Assembly: GCA_903945495.1 (NCBI GenBank)
Contig: CAJAVU010000004.1
Location: forward strand, 1-64,000
Length of the DNA stretch: 64,000 nucleotides
Source: an uncultured Flavobacteriales bacterium
GTDB taxonomy: Bacteria; Bacteroidota; Bacteroidia; Flavobacteriales_D; Crocinitomicaceae
Direction of reading: 5' to 3'
In this document: positions 23,091 through 32,565 of the stretch, one piece after another
How the letters are laid out: the number at the start of each line of letters is the position of its first letter
How positions within the stretch are numbered: the stretch's first letter is position 1
Notes under the pieces: model-generated
Database searches by the model: none
What the model saw: the letters and a program-made list of their open reading frames with translations, nothing else
What the model was told of the DNA's origin: nothing
Made by a program: the position numbers and the translations under genes

Positions 23091-24629
23091 TCAACCCGCC
23101 CAGCCTTCTCGATCTAAACTTCGAAATTGTATTGCTTCTGCCAAATGGCTAGATTGAATAGTGTCAGAATTTTCGATATCTGCAATTGTACGCGCGACCT
23201 TTAATATTCGATCATACGCACGAGCAGACAAGCCCATTCGATCCATGGCATTTTTCAAAATCTTTGTGCCTTCTTCATCGATTCTACAGAATTTTTCCAA
23301 TTCATTTTTTGTCATCTGGGCATTGCAATGAATTCCAGAACGTTCATGATAACGATTTCCTTGCAGTTGTCTGGTTCGTTCAACTCTTTTTCGAATTTCC
23401 ATACTTCCTTCCGCTGGAACATCATTCGTTAATTCGTCAAAACTTACTGGAGTTACTTCAACATGCAAATCAATGCGATCCAAAAGTGGCCCTGATATTT
23501 TGTTTAAATAGCGTTGGACGATTCCCGGCCCACACACGCATTCTTTTTCTGGATGATTATAATATCCACACGGACACGGATTCATTGCAGCTACAAGCAT
23601 AAAACCTGCAGGATAATCGACCGAGAATTTAGCACGTGAAATTGTTACACAACGATCTTCCAAGGGTTGACGCATAACTTCCAGAACAGTACGTTTGTAT
23701 TCAGGCAATTCATCTAAGAATAATACACCATTGTGTGCAAGAGAAATCTCACCTGGTTGTGGATATCCACCCCCGCCGACAAGGGCAACATCGGAAATTG
23801 TGTGATGTGGCTTTCGAAATGGTCGTTGGGTAATCAACCCTTTTTCGCCTTTGATTTTTCCTGCAACGCTGTGAATTTTCGTTGTTTCCAAGGCTTCCTC
23901 CAGACTCATTGGTGGAAGAATCGTAGACAAACGCTTTGCTAGCATTGATTTTCCTGCTCCGGGCGGACCGATCAAAATTACATTGTGACCGCCTGCCGCT
24001 GCGATTTCGAAAGCACGTTTGATATTCATTTGCCCCTTGACGTCTTTGAAATCAACCTCTAAATCATCCACCATTCGGCGAAACTCATCCACAACATTCA
24101 CAACAAAAGGCTTAAATTCTCCTTCCCCATTTAAAAATTGAACCACTTCCATTAAGTTTTTCATTCCATAGACATCCAATCCAGCAACAACCGCTGCTTC
24201 TTTCGCATTTTCTTCGGGTACAATTAAACCTTTGAAGCCTTCTTTTTTCGCTTGAAGCGCAATAGGTAAAATTCCTTTGAGCGGATTCAATGTTCCGTCC
24301 AAGGATAATTCTCCAATCAAGACATAATCGGCCAATTTATCTTTGTGCACTTGATTACTGACTGCTAAAACCCCGATTGCAATGGGTAAATCAAACATGG
24401 AACCTTCTTTTCGAATATCGGCTGGCGCCATGTTGATGGTAATTTCTTTACCGGGAAAACTTAGGTCATTATTCTTGAAAGCAGCTTTAATCCGTTGTTG
24501 ACTTTCTTTCACTGCTGAATCAGGTAATCCAACCAGTAAAAAATTTACTCCGATTGCAAGATTTACTTCAATAGTAATCGTTGTTGCATCGATACCGAAA
24601 ACGGTACTGCTAAAGGTTTTGACTAACAT
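23091..24629 (-). CDS. comM: YifB/ComM-family magnesium-chelatase-like AAA+ ATPase
   Basis: The 512-residue product has the YifB layout: an N-terminal Lon-protease-like domain (MLVKTFSSTVFGIDATTITIE, AVKESQQRIKAAFKN), then the AAA+ Mg-chelatase domain with Walker A GPPGAGKSM, Walker B VLFLDELPEY and FRKPHHTISDVALVGGG. A Cys-rich stretch (NPCPCGYYNHP, CVCGPG) follows, and then a C-terminal helical domain. In competent bacteria ComM is a branch-migration helicase for integrating DNA (established knowledge); whether that holds here is unknown. It is transcribed alone. Confidence 0.95.
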   Translation of the reverse strand: MLVKTFSSTVFGIDATTITIEVNLAIGVNFLLVGLPDSAVKESQQRIKAAFKNNDLSFPGKEITINMAPADIRKEGSMFDLPIAIGVLAVSNQVHKDKLADYVLIGELSLDGTLNPLKGILPIALQAKKEGFKGLIVPEENAKEAAVVAGLDVYGMKNLMEVVQFLNGEGEFKPFVVNVVDEFRRMVDDLEVDFKDVKGQMNIKRAFEIAAAGGHNVILIGPPGAGKSMLAKRLSTILPPMSLEEALETTKIHSVAGKIKGEKGLITQRPFRKPHHTISDVALVGGGGYPQPGEISLAHNGVLFLDELPEYKRTVLEVMRQPLEDRCVTISRAKFSVDYPAGFMLVAAMNPCPCGYYNHPEKECVCGPGIVQRYLNKISGPLLDRIDLHVEVTPVSFDELTNDVPAEGSMEIRKRVERTRQLQGNRYHERSGIHCNAQMTKNELEKFCRIDEEGTKILKNAMDRMGLSARAYDRILKVARTIADIENSDTIQSSHLAEAIQFRSLDREGWAG

Positions 24630-24776
24630 AAAAGGTATAATTTGTAGGTTAATATTTACCTTAAGTTAGTGAAATAGTTGATTTAGTACAATACGTTTTT
24701 TAAAAAAAATGTGCGTTTTTTGACTTTTTATGAAATGTTAAGATGTATTAATTGAAAACCTTGCACAAATAAAAAA

Positions 24777-24796
24777 GGACGCGATAAATCACGTCC
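24777..24796 (-). terminator. Hairpin between comM and rpmH
   Basis: GGACGCGAT / ATCACGTCC forms a 9-base stem with one mismatch and a 2-base core. On the minus strand it is followed by a U-rich run, so it may be a second terminator for rpmH transcription. Most of the 606-base interval between comM and the exporter gene at 25237 is rpmH and its signals; 24630-24776 shows nothing else. Confidence 0.4.
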
Positions 24797-24872
24797 CTAT
24801 CAATACTATTTTCCAATACACTCGTAACTAGGCAGCTATGAAATTAAAAATCTCATTGCACACAAAAACAAA

Positions 24873-24899
24873 AAACCGATGTCTTGTGAACATCGGTTT
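24873..24899 (-). terminator. Rho-independent terminator of rpmH
   Basis: AAACCGATGT / ACATCGGTTT makes a perfect 10-base stem with a 7-base loop. On the minus strand it is followed by a U-rich run, 24 bases after the rpmH stop. Confidence 0.85.
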
Positions 24900-24923
24900 A
24901 AATATCGTAGGAAACGTTAGTAA

Positions 24924-25085
24924 TTAACGTTTGTGCATTCCTTCGTCAGAAACTGTCAGTTTTTTTCTTCCTTTCGCACGACGTGCAGCTAATACACGAC
25001 GACCGTTTTTAGTTGCCATACGGCTTCTGAAACCATGTTTGTTTCTTCTTTTTCTTACTGACGGCTGAAATGTTCTTTTACTCAT
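24924..25085 (-). CDS. rpmH: 50S ribosomal protein bL34
   Basis: A 53-residue very basic protein is encoded: it begins [20 protein letters not shown] and continues [20 protein letters not shown], the bL34 signature. The family is usually 44-53 residues, here with a short C-terminal extension ending EGMHKR. It has its own strong promoter and terminator. The neighbours usual in many bacteria (rnpA, dnaA) are not beside it. Confidence 0.97.
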   Translation of the reverse strand: MSKRTFQPSVRKRRNKHGFRSRMATKNGRRVLAARRAKGRKKLTVSDEGMHKR

Positions 25086-25126
25086 GACTTATATTCTTTA
25101 GCTTTTTTTCTCAAAAATTCGGATTG

Positions 25127-25156
25127 CAAAGATAGATTAATTTTCAATAAAACAAA
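25127..25156 (-). promoter_or_regulatory. rpmH promoter, full Bacteroidota consensus
   Basis: On the minus strand TTTG (25156-25153) is followed after 18 bases by TATCTTTG (25134-25127). This is close to the Bacteroidota primary sigma consensus TTTG-N19-TAnnTTTG. The predicted start is near 25121, about 36 bases before the rpmH ATG. Confidence 0.75.
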
Positions 25157-25236
25157 CTCTTTCAAATAAAAAATACAAAAAAGAATCAAAACCGACTTTT
25201 GACTGCTATTTTTGTACTCTAAAAGATTCAAATAGA

Positions 25237-27057
25237 ATGTTACGTCCAAACAAAGATAAGAAACAAAAAGTCAAACTCACCAAAGAGAGCATTCGAACTG
25301 CAAAAGGAATTTTCACCTATCTAAAACCGTATCGCGGTGCTTTCATGATTGGGTGGATTTTCTTAATCCTATCAACTTCAGCGGGATTGGTATTTCCGTT
25401 CATGATGGGGCAATTATTGGGCGGAAGTTCTGCTGCTCCGACAAACATGGCTGATTCAGTGAAATTAATCAACTTAGATAACATTAACAACGTCGCAATT
25501 TTGTTATTCATTCTATTCGGCGCTCAATCATTGTTTTCGTATTTTAGAGTTGTGATTTTCACCAACGTTACTGAAAATGCCTTGCGCGACATTCGCAAAG
25601 CGGCTTTTAGTAAGTTGATTTATATGCCAATGGATTTCTTCAATCAAAATAAAGTTGGGGAATTAACGAGTCGCATGTCATCTGACATTACGCAAGTGCA
25701 AGAAACATTGAAAACGACCATTGCTGAATTTTTCCGTCAAATTGTAATCATTGTCGGTGGTATCGCATTTATCTTTGTTTTTTCATGGAAATTGGCTTTG
25801 ATTATGCTAGCAACCGTTCCGGTTATGGCAATTGTTGCTGTATTCTTCGGTCGTTTCATCCGTAAATTGTCTAAGAAAGCACAAGACCAAGCTGCTGAAT
25901 CGAATTCAATTATTGAAGAATCATTGATGGGAATTTCGAATGTAAAATCATTCACAAACGAAGTTTTCTTGTTGGGGAAATACGACAAAAACATTGAAGA
26001 AATTCGCAATTTGAACGTGAAAAGTGGTGTTTGGAGAGGGTTATTTGTTTCCTTCATCATCTTTTGTTTATTTGGTGCAATTGTTTTTATCATCTGGCAA
26101 GGTTTATTGATGACACAAGGACCAAATCCAGAATTATCATCTAAAGATTTCTTCTCATTTATCATGTACACCATTATGATGGGAGCCTCGATTGGGTCCT
26201 TACCTGATTTATACGCGAGCATTCAAAAAACAATCGGTGCTACAGAAAACTTGATGAACATTATCAATGAACCAAGCGAACAACAACTCCAACAAGGAAA
26301 AGAAACACCTGTAATCAATGGAAACGTTCGTTTTGAAAATGTACATTTTGCTTATCCGCAACGAAAAGACATATCTGTTTTGAATAATATTTCGTTCAAA
26401 GCCAATTCAAATGATACGATTGCATTAGTTGGTTCATCCGGCTCTGGTAAATCGACTATTTCATCTTTGTTGTTGAACTATTACACGATCAACAGTGGTA
26501 AAATTTACTATGACGATATTGAAATTCAAGACATTGATTTACATTATTTAAGAAGCAAAATGGCGATTGTGCCGCAAGAAGTAATTTTGTTTGCTGGAAC
26601 AATTCGTGAGAACATTAGCTTCGGAAATCCGGATGCAAACGAGGATCAAATCATTGAAGCGGCTCGACAAGCAAATGCACTGGAATTCATTAATTCATTC
26701 CCTGACGGCTTAGAAACACAAGTTGGAGATCGCGGAATTCAATTATCTGGAGGACAAAAACAACGCATTGCTATCGCGCGAGCAATCATTAAAAATCCAA
26801 CAATCTTAATTCTTGATGAAGCAACTTCAGCTTTGGATTCAGAATCAGAACGTTTGGTGCAGGATGCTTTGGATAAATTGATGGTTGGACGCACATCATT
26901 TGTGATTGCTCACCGACTTTCAACAATCAAAAACGCAAGTAACATTTTAGTGATTCAAAACGGTAACATTGTTGAGTCTGGAACGCACGATGAGTTAATC
27001 AAATCAAATGGCATCTACAACAACCTGGTTGAATTACAAGGTGTTGAGTTAAGTTAA
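25237..27057 (+). CDS. MsbA-type ABC exporter (fused membrane and ATPase domains)
   Basis: The 606-residue half-transporter has six membrane segments in about residues 30-330 and an ATPase domain from about 365. The ATPase carries Walker A GSSGSGKST, signature LSGGQKQR, Walker B ILILDEATSALD and the switch His in VIAHRLS. Such homodimeric exporters move lipids (MsbA), lipid A or hydrophobic drugs out of the inner leaflet; the substrate cannot be read here. TATTTTTG at 25207-25214 may be its -7 element. A lipoprotein gene follows 19 bases after its stop. Confidence 0.93.
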   Translation: MLRPNKDKKQKVKLTKESIRTAKGIFTYLKPYRGAFMIGWIFLILSTSAGLVFPFMMGQLLGGSSAAPTNMADSVKLINLDNINNVAILLFILFGAQSLFSYFRVVIFTNVTENALRDIRKAAFSKLIYMPMDFFNQNKVGELTSRMSSDITQVQETLKTTIAEFFRQIVIIVGGIAFIFVFSWKLALIMLATVPVMAIVAVFFGRFIRKLSKKAQDQAAESNSIIEESLMGISNVKSFTNEVFLLGKYDKNIEEIRNLNVKSGVWRGLFVSFIIFCLFGAIVFIIWQGLLMTQGPNPELSSKDFFSFIMYTIMMGASIGSLPDLYASIQKTIGATENLMNIINEPSEQQLQQGKETPVINGNVRFENVHFAYPQRKDISVLNNISFKANSNDTIALVGSSGSGKSTISSLLLNYYTINSGKIYYDDIEIQDIDLHYLRSKMAIVPQEVILFAGTIRENISFGNPDANEDQIIEAARQANALEFINSFPDGLETQVGDRGIQLSGGQKQRIAIARAIIKNPTILILDEATSALDSESERLVQDALDKLMVGRTSFVIAHRLSTIKNASNILVIQNGNIVESGTHDELIKSNGIYNNLVELQGVELS

Positions 27058-27076
27058 TATTCTGAAAAGGTTGATT

Positions 27077-27538
27077 ATGAAATATTTCGCTCTTTTATCA
27101 TTAATCGTTTTGTTTTCGTGTACAAATGCGAAGCAAAAAGAATTTGAACAATTTTCACGCTTAGAAGGAAGCTGGGAAATGAAAAAAGGCACAACAGAAT
27201 TTAAAGAATCATGGAAACGTGTGAACGATACATTGTTTGAAGGAACTAGTAAAATGACAATGGATGGTAAAACGCTTTTTTCGGAAGACTTACAGCTTGT
27301 TTTAACGAACGACAGCATCTATTACATTCCGACAGTTTCATTTGAAAATGAGCAAGAAGAAGTGCGTTTCGCCTTGAAAACGGCAACCAAGGACAAATGG
27401 GTCTTTGCAAATAAAACGCATGATTTTCCACAAGAGATCATTTACGTCTTCAAAGACAAAGATTCACTTATTGCAACCGTTCAGGGTATGGAAAATGGCC
27501 GTTCACAGAAAATTGACTTCCGTTTAAAAAGAAAATAA
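27077..27538 (+). CDS. Small lipoprotein, DUF6265-like
   Basis: The ATG at 27077 gives MKYFALLSLIVLFSCTNAKQ, with Cys at about residue 15 as lipobox; a start two codons upstream is also possible. The 153-residue product has SRLEGSWEMKKGTTEFKESW early and ending strands such as SLIATVQGMENGRSQKIDF. This lipocalin-like pattern (LEG-W ... ESW ... G) matches the DUF6265 family as I remember it. No catalytic function is known. It follows the ABC exporter gene closely and precedes the PaiB-like gene by 14 bases, so the three may be co-transcribed. Confidence 0.7.
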   Translation: MKYFALLSLIVLFSCTNAKQKEFEQFSRLEGSWEMKKGTTEFKESWKRVNDTLFEGTSKMTMDGKTLFSEDLQLVLTNDSIYYIPTVSFENEQEEVRFALKTATKDKWVFANKTHDFPQEIIYVFKDKDSLIATVQGMENGRSQKIDFRLKRK

Positions 27539-27552
27539 GCTATTTTTAGCTT

Positions 27553-28176
27553 ATGTATGTTCCGCACGAATTTTCGGTCAGTGACTTGAATGAAATCGCC
27601 GTATTTCTTCAGTATCATTCATTTGGAATCATTGTTTCTACACAAGGAAACTTTGAACCAATTGCTACACACTTGCCATTTGTAATTAAAAAGAATGGTG
27701 ACCAATTCATTTTGGAAGGACACCTATCAAAACACAATCATCAAACAGAAATACTTAAAAAAGGCAAAAAGGTAATGGTCATTTTTCAAGGTCCGCATGC
27801 CTATGTTTCCAGTTCCGTTTATACGCACGTGAATGTTCCTACTTGGAATTATCAAGCCGTTCATATTTATGGAACAATTGATTTGTTGGATGAAAAAGAA
27901 ACAGAAAGTCATTTAAAAGATCTTGTGGAAACGTACGAAGCAGATCGCGAGCATTCGTTCGATTTAAGCACACTTTCACCTGAAATGTGGTCAGCGTATC
28001 AAAATGAAATCATTTGCTTTAAGATTGAGTCTTACCGTGTCGAGGCAGCCTTTAAACTATCACAAAACAGAAGCTTTGTTGATTACGAGCGCATCATTGA
28101 AGATTTAAGTAAGGACAAAAAAAATCGGTCCATCACCGAAGCAATGAACCGATCTCGAAAAAACGATATTTCTTAA
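27553..28176 (+). CDS. PaiB-type FMN-binding protein / negative regulator family
   Basis: The 207-residue protein starts MYVPHEFSVSDLNEIAVFL and contains IATHLPFVIK, GHLSKHNHQ, FQGPHAYVSSSVY and PTWNYQAVHIYG, the set of motifs of the PaiB/FMN-binding split-barrel family. Bacillus PaiB affects sporulation and degradative enzyme genes; most relatives have no tested function and may simply bind flavin. Its stop overlaps the convergent transporter gene by 4 bases. Confidence 0.9.
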   Translation: MYVPHEFSVSDLNEIAVFLQYHSFGIIVSTQGNFEPIATHLPFVIKKNGDQFILEGHLSKHNHQTEILKKGKKVMVIFQGPHAYVSSSVYTHVNVPTWNYQAVHIYGTIDLLDEKETESHLKDLVETYEADREHSFDLSTLSPEMWSAYQNEIICFKIESYRVEAAFKLSQNRSFVDYERIIEDLSKDKKNRSITEAMNRSRKNDIS

Positions 28177-29798
28177 ACGTGCTCTTTAAAGATTTTATTC
28201 AGCCATTTTAACATTCCGAACATAATCAAAGCGGCTGCTCCTAGTAAAATAAAGTTGACATAGAAGAAATCAGCTTTGTTCTGATAACCGTCCCAGAAAC
28301 TACTTAAAAGACCAGATAGTTTATTCCCGATTGACGTTGCTAAGAACCAACCTCCCATCATTAATGCTGTTAATCGTGGTGGACTTAATTTACTCACCAT
28401 TGACAAGCCCATCGGACTCAGGAATAATTCACCGATTGTAATTACTGCATACGAAGAAATGAACCACCATGCAGATGTTTTAACACCACCATTTTCACTA
28501 GCATAAACTGCTCCAACCATTACTAAACATGACAAAGCCGAAATCAAGAGTCCAAATGCAATTTTGGCAGGTGTAGACGGCTCACGTCCTTTGCGTCGTA
28601 GGAAACCAAAAAAGGCAAGCACCAAAGGAGTTAAGGCAACTACCCAGAATGGATTTACCGATTGAAATAAATTTGTATTAAATGTATACACTATTCCACC
28701 CTCTTTTGGAAGATTTTCTTTTTTCATGTTTTTAAAGAAATCCGGATAAGAATAGGCAATTACTTCCTTGTCATCTACTTTTATCGGTCTAAACTGTTCG
28801 TCAGTTTGTGGAATTGAATCTTTAACGTATTCATATTTTTTAACTTGCTGAAGCGCTTTCATTGCAGGTAAAATAGCCGTAGGAACTTCTCGATCTGTGT
28901 ATTGATCTGCCCAGGTATTCAATGTAGAACCATTTTGTTTGAAAACTGCCCAAAAAGCAATAACAAGAGCAAAAATGGCAAGCATAGCCGAAATTGGTCG
29001 ACGCTCTTCACTTGGACTTTTTATCAATAAACGAACATAGAAAAACACAACTGGAATACAACCAAACAAGAATGCATCTGTAGATCTTGTTTTCACTAAT
29101 GGTTCAGGTAAAAAGAATCCAATTAATCCAAATCCAATTGCGGGCAATAAAATTGCTCCGAAAATCTGAAGCAGTGACATATCCGATTCTGATTTTGGCT
29201 TGATGACATCCGCATGTTTGAAGTGTTTTGTGCCCGACCAAAAGATGGCAATCCCAACAAACATTCCAACACCTGCAGTAATAAATGCCGCTCCCCATCC
29301 AAGCATGTTGTACATTGCTGCTCCAAAGAAATTACAAATGAATGCACCAATATTGATTCCCATATAGAATAAACTGTAACCCGAATCTTTCAAAGCTTTG
29401 TATTCATCATCGTTGTAAATGTTTCCTAGAAGCGTAGAAATATTTGGTTTAAAGAAACCATTTCCAAGAATTACAAGGAACATTGAAAGATAGAGCATAT
29501 TAATTTCATGCACCGCCATTAAACAATAGCCAACCCCCATTAAAATCCCGCCAATAGTAATCGATTTGCGATAACCTAAAATACGATCAGCCAATAAACC
29601 TCCAATGAAAGGAGTTAAAAACACCAAAGCGATGAAGGTTCCATACAAATCGGATGCTTCTGCTTCGTCCATTCCAAACCCATCCACTTTATCTTTTAAG
29701 TAAAGCGTAAAAATTCCAATCATTAAATAATAACCGAAGCGTTCCCACATTTCAGAGAAGAACAAATACGGTAATGCTTTAGGATGTTTGTTTGCCAT
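28173..29798 (-). CDS. Proton-dependent oligopeptide transporter (POT/PTR2), first copy
   Basis: With ATG at 29798 (MANKHPKALPYLFFSEMWER) the product is 541 residues; the longer start at 29861 would run back through the terminator hairpin of the upstream gene. It has about 12-14 membrane segments and the POT motif ExxER (EMWERFGYY) for proton coupling. A second POT signature follows (YSLFYMGINIGAFICNF). A hydrophilic insert of roughly 80 residues lies mid-protein. It imports di- and tripeptides by symport with protons. It sits directly downstream of a second POT gene in the same direction. Confidence 0.93.
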   Translation of the reverse strand: MANKHPKALPYLFFSEMWERFGYYLMIGIFTLYLKDKVDGFGMDEAEASDLYGTFIALVFLTPFIGGLLADRILGYRKSITIGGILMGVGYCLMAVHEINMLYLSMFLVILGNGFFKPNISTLLGNIYNDDEYKALKDSGYSLFYMGINIGAFICNFFGAAMYNMLGWGAAFITAGVGMFVGIAIFWSGTKHFKHADVIKPKSESDMSLLQIFGAILLPAIGFGLIGFFLPEPLVKTRSTDAFLFGCIPVVFFYVRLLIKSPSEERRPISAMLAIFALVIAFWAVFKQNGSTLNTWADQYTDREVPTAILPAMKALQQVKKYEYVKDSIPQTDEQFRPIKVDDKEVIAYSYPDFFKNMKKENLPKEGGIVYTFNTNLFQSVNPFWVVALTPLVLAFFGFLRRKGREPSTPAKIAFGLLISALSCLVMVGAVYASENGGVKTSAWWFISSYAVITIGELFLSPMGLSMVSKLSPPRLTALMMGGWFLATSIGNKLSGLLSSFWDGYQNKADFFYVNFILLGAAALIMFGMLKWLNKIFKEHV

Positions 29799-29832
29799 TG
29801 TAATTAATTTGAGATCAATATATGATAAAAAA

Positions 29833-29858
29833 AAACAGCCCTTTTTCAAGGACTGTTT
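29833..29858 (-). terminator. Terminator between the two POT transporter genes
   Basis: AAACAGCCCTT / AAGGACTGTTT forms a stem of about 11 pairs with one mismatch and a 4-base loop. On the minus strand it is followed by a long U run. It lies after the stop of the larger POT gene (29881), so the two genes may be expressed separately. Confidence 0.78.
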
Positions 29859-29880
29859 CAAAAATACTATAATTTATAAA

Positions 29881-31857
29881 TTAACGCACACCGTGCATCA
29901 TTTTCAAAAGTTTCTTAGACAATAAGAATAAGATTATCGAAGCTGCACCTGCCATGAAAACGAAAATCATGAAGAAGTTGTACAAGTTTTCAATTTTCAT
30001 TCCTAAGAAAGATGGTTTTTCTGGTTTCAGATTCCAAACCTCGATTGTATTTGAATCTGGTTTTCCTTTTTTACCTACTGTGTTTTTAACCACATACAAC
30101 GTTTTACCGTCCTCACTCAAAAACTTCGCATATGCAAACTTCGGTTCAGAACCAACGATTTGTTTTAAGTGGAATTCAGAAACCTCAGTTTTAGAAACAC
30201 CCAATGTATTGATTGCAAGAAGTGAATCTGCTTTTTCTTTCTTATTTGATCCAAACAAGTTCACCATGAAATTTTCACCAAAAGAAAGTTCTTTTTCCTT
30301 TTTGAAACTATCTGAGACCAAAGAGATTTTGGCTGTTGTATTTACATTCGCTTTGCCTAATTCAGCTACTTTAGCACTATCTAGAACCATTGTTGCTGTT
30401 GTATCAGCGCCAACTAAATTGAAATTGTTTGCAGAAACACTTGTTTCTAAATGCACTTCCTCAGGATACAATGAACTCAAATCTCCTGCAAATTTATTCG
30501 CAGTAGCCGTTGACAAGAACCAAACTCCCATTAACAAAGATGCAAAACGAACTGGTGCCAATTTAACGACCATCGATAAACCAATTGGCGACAAACACAA
30601 CTCACCAAATGTATGAACCGTATAAAGTGTTACCAACCAGAACATACTTACTTTCAAACTTGGGTCTAAATCTTTCACACCCATCGCAATAATTAAATAT
30701 CCAAGCGCCAACAAGAATAATCCCATTGCTTGTTTTACCGGAGAAGACGGCTCTCTATTTGCTTTTCCTAATTTCGTCCAAATGATTGCGAAAATTGGCG
30801 CGAAAATTACAATCGCCACCGCATTAATACTTTGGAAATAAGATGCTGGAACTGCCCATCCGAACAATGTTCTGTCTGTTTGTTCTTGCGCAAAATACGT
30901 TAATGAAGCACCTGCTTGTTCGAATGCTGACCAGAAGAAAATTACAAAGAAGGCAATAATGAAAATCACCCAAATCTTTTGTTTTTCAACTGCTGTCAAC
31001 GATTTATCAGTAATAATTGATGCTGGAGCCACAATACACAATGTGTAGATAAATGCCCCAATTAAATCAAATCCAACTAAACCTTTGAAAATAACAAAGA
31101 TCAACAAGGAAACTCCTCCCCATTTCAAAATTGAACTAAAATCAATTGATTTCTTTTCTTTTACTGGTTTTTCAATCTTCTTTGGTTTAGTACCAATAGC
31201 TTCACCTGTCGGAGAGACGATGTATTTATTTTTCAATAACTCAAAAGAAATTGTACTGATAATCATACCAATACATGCCGCTAAGAATCCCCATTTGAAT
31301 GCTGCAGGAACAATTAATCCTTCTGCGTCATAAACTTCTCCTAATGTACCTGTAACCAACGGTGCGATAAACGCTCCCAAGTTAATTCCCATGTAGAAAA
31401 TTGTAAAGGCAGCATCTACGCGTTTGTCTCCTTCAGGATAAAGTTGTCCAACCATTGTAGAAATGTTTGGTTTGAAGAATCCATTTCCAAAAATCAAGAA
31501 TCCCAAACCAGTAAACATCATTGTTGTTGCAAAACCTACTTCAGTATAGAAGCTTCCCGCTAAGAACATAAAAAACTGTCCAATCGCCATCATTACACCA
31601 CCAACAAAAATAGAACGTCTATTTCCCCAGTATCTATCAGCTACGTAACCACCTATCAAAGGAGTTAAATATACCAAACCAGTGTAATTTCCATAAACTG
31701 TTGATGAAAGTGATTTATCGAACATCAAAGCATTCACCATGAAAAGCGTAAAAATTGCACGCATTCCATAATAGCTAAAACGCTCCCACATTTCAGTAAA
31801 GAACAATAGGTATAATCCTTTAGGATGACCTTTTTGTACAGAATTTTCCATATTCAT
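29881..31857 (-). CDS. Proton-dependent oligopeptide transporter (POT/PTR2) with large C-terminal insert
   Basis: The 658-residue protein shows the ExxER motif (EMWERFSYYGM), FYMGINLGAFIAP and GELCLSPIGLSMVVKLAP of the POT family. It differs from its neighbour by a soluble insert of about 130-140 residues (about 480-615, with SVSANNFNLVGADTT and FAYAKFLSEDGKTLYVVKN) between the last two membrane segments, probably facing the periplasm. It should import small peptides with protons. The start at 31857 is followed two codons later by another ATG, so either is possible. Confidence 0.92.
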   Translation of the reverse strand: MNMENSVQKGHPKGLYLLFFTEMWERFSYYGMRAIFTLFMVNALMFDKSLSSTVYGNYTGLVYLTPLIGGYVADRYWGNRRSIFVGGVMMAIGQFFMFLAGSFYTEVGFATTMMFTGLGFLIFGNGFFKPNISTMVGQLYPEGDKRVDAAFTIFYMGINLGAFIAPLVTGTLGEVYDAEGLIVPAAFKWGFLAACIGMIISTISFELLKNKYIVSPTGEAIGTKPKKIEKPVKEKKSIDFSSILKWGGVSLLIFVIFKGLVGFDLIGAFIYTLCIVAPASIITDKSLTAVEKQKIWVIFIIAFFVIFFWSAFEQAGASLTYFAQEQTDRTLFGWAVPASYFQSINAVAIVIFAPIFAIIWTKLGKANREPSSPVKQAMGLFLLALGYLIIAMGVKDLDPSLKVSMFWLVTLYTVHTFGELCLSPIGLSMVVKLAPVRFASLLMGVWFLSTATANKFAGDLSSLYPEEVHLETSVSANNFNLVGADTTATMVLDSAKVAELGKANVNTTAKISLVSDSFKKEKELSFGENFMVNLFGSNKKEKADSLLAINTLGVSKTEVSEFHLKQIVGSEPKFAYAKFLSEDGKTLYVVKNTVGKKGKPDSNTIEVWNLKPEKPSFLGMKIENLYNFFMIFVFMAGAASIILFLLSKKLLKMMHGVR

Positions 31858-31929
31858 TTATAAAGTTTAAGCCGTGAAAATATAAAATTTATTTAAATAT
31901 TCGTTCTTTGTGAAATATCTCGAACTGCA

Positions 31930-32565
31930 ATGTACATTAATATTCATACACATTTTGAAACTGGTCGACAAATAGAAGTTGTTAGTCGAACATTTAACGA
32001 TGTTTTACCCGAATATTTTTCTTTTGGCATTCATCCGTGGGAAATTGATAAGTGGGAAAATAAATTGGATTTTTTTGATTCTTTCCTTTCACTAAAAGGA
32101 TGTTTGGCAGTGGGTGAAATTGGTTTGGATAAGCTAAAAGGCCCTGAAATCAACAAACAGATTGCAGTTTTTAAACGTCAAATCCATTTTTCAGAGGAAT
32201 TTCATCTTCCTGTAATTCTGCATTGTGTAAAAGCTTGGAATGAATTGAAAGTGCTGAAACGTGAACTAAACCCAAAACAAACTTGGATTTTTCATGGATT
32301 TACGAAATCAACGTTAACGGAAGAAGTTCTGAAAGAAGGAATTTACATCAGTATCGGAAACGCAATTTTAACATCACCAACGCTTCAATCTGCGCTAAAA
32401 AACATTCCTTTGAATCGCCTTTTCCTAGAAACGGATGATGCTGAATGTTCAATTGAGGATATCTATGCAAAGGTTTCAGAACTAAAAAATATACCTTTGT
32501 CGCAATTACAAAGTCAACTAGTAGAAAATTTTAAAAACGTTTTTACCAAATGGATAACTGGCTAG
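31930..32565 (+). CDS. TatD-family metal-dependent hydrolase
   Basis: The 211-residue protein starts MYINIHTHF (HxH metal site) and has FGIHPWEI, VGEIGLDK (metal Glu), VILHCVKAW, WIFHGFTKS and FLETDDAE, the metal ligands of the TatD/YcfH nuclease-like family. It is shorter than the usual 250-265 residues. TatD proteins are magnesium-dependent DNases or related hydrolases; the natural substrate is uncertain. Its end overlaps the tcdA start by 16 bases, so the two are coupled. Confidence 0.9.
   Translation: MYINIHTHFETGRQIEVVSRTFNDVLPEYFSFGIHPWEIDKWENKLDFFDSFLSLKGCLAVGEIGLDKLKGPEINKQIAVFKRQIHFSEEFHLPVILHCVKAWNELKVLKRELNPKQTWIFHGFTKSTLTEEVLKEGIYISIGNAILTSPTLQSALKNIPLNRLFLETDDAECSIEDIYAKVSELKNIPLSQLQSQLVENFKNVFTKWITG

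Noticed and set aside
24630-24776. Non-coding RNA gene upstream of comM
   Set aside because: AT-rich with no stable fold, promoter or terminator of its own.
25737-26222. 161-codon frame on the - strand
   Set aside because: Antisense to the ABC exporter gene.
29954-30616. 220-codon frame on the + strand
   Set aside because: Antisense to the POT transporter gene, with a composition expected for the reverse of a membrane protein; no start signal or domain.
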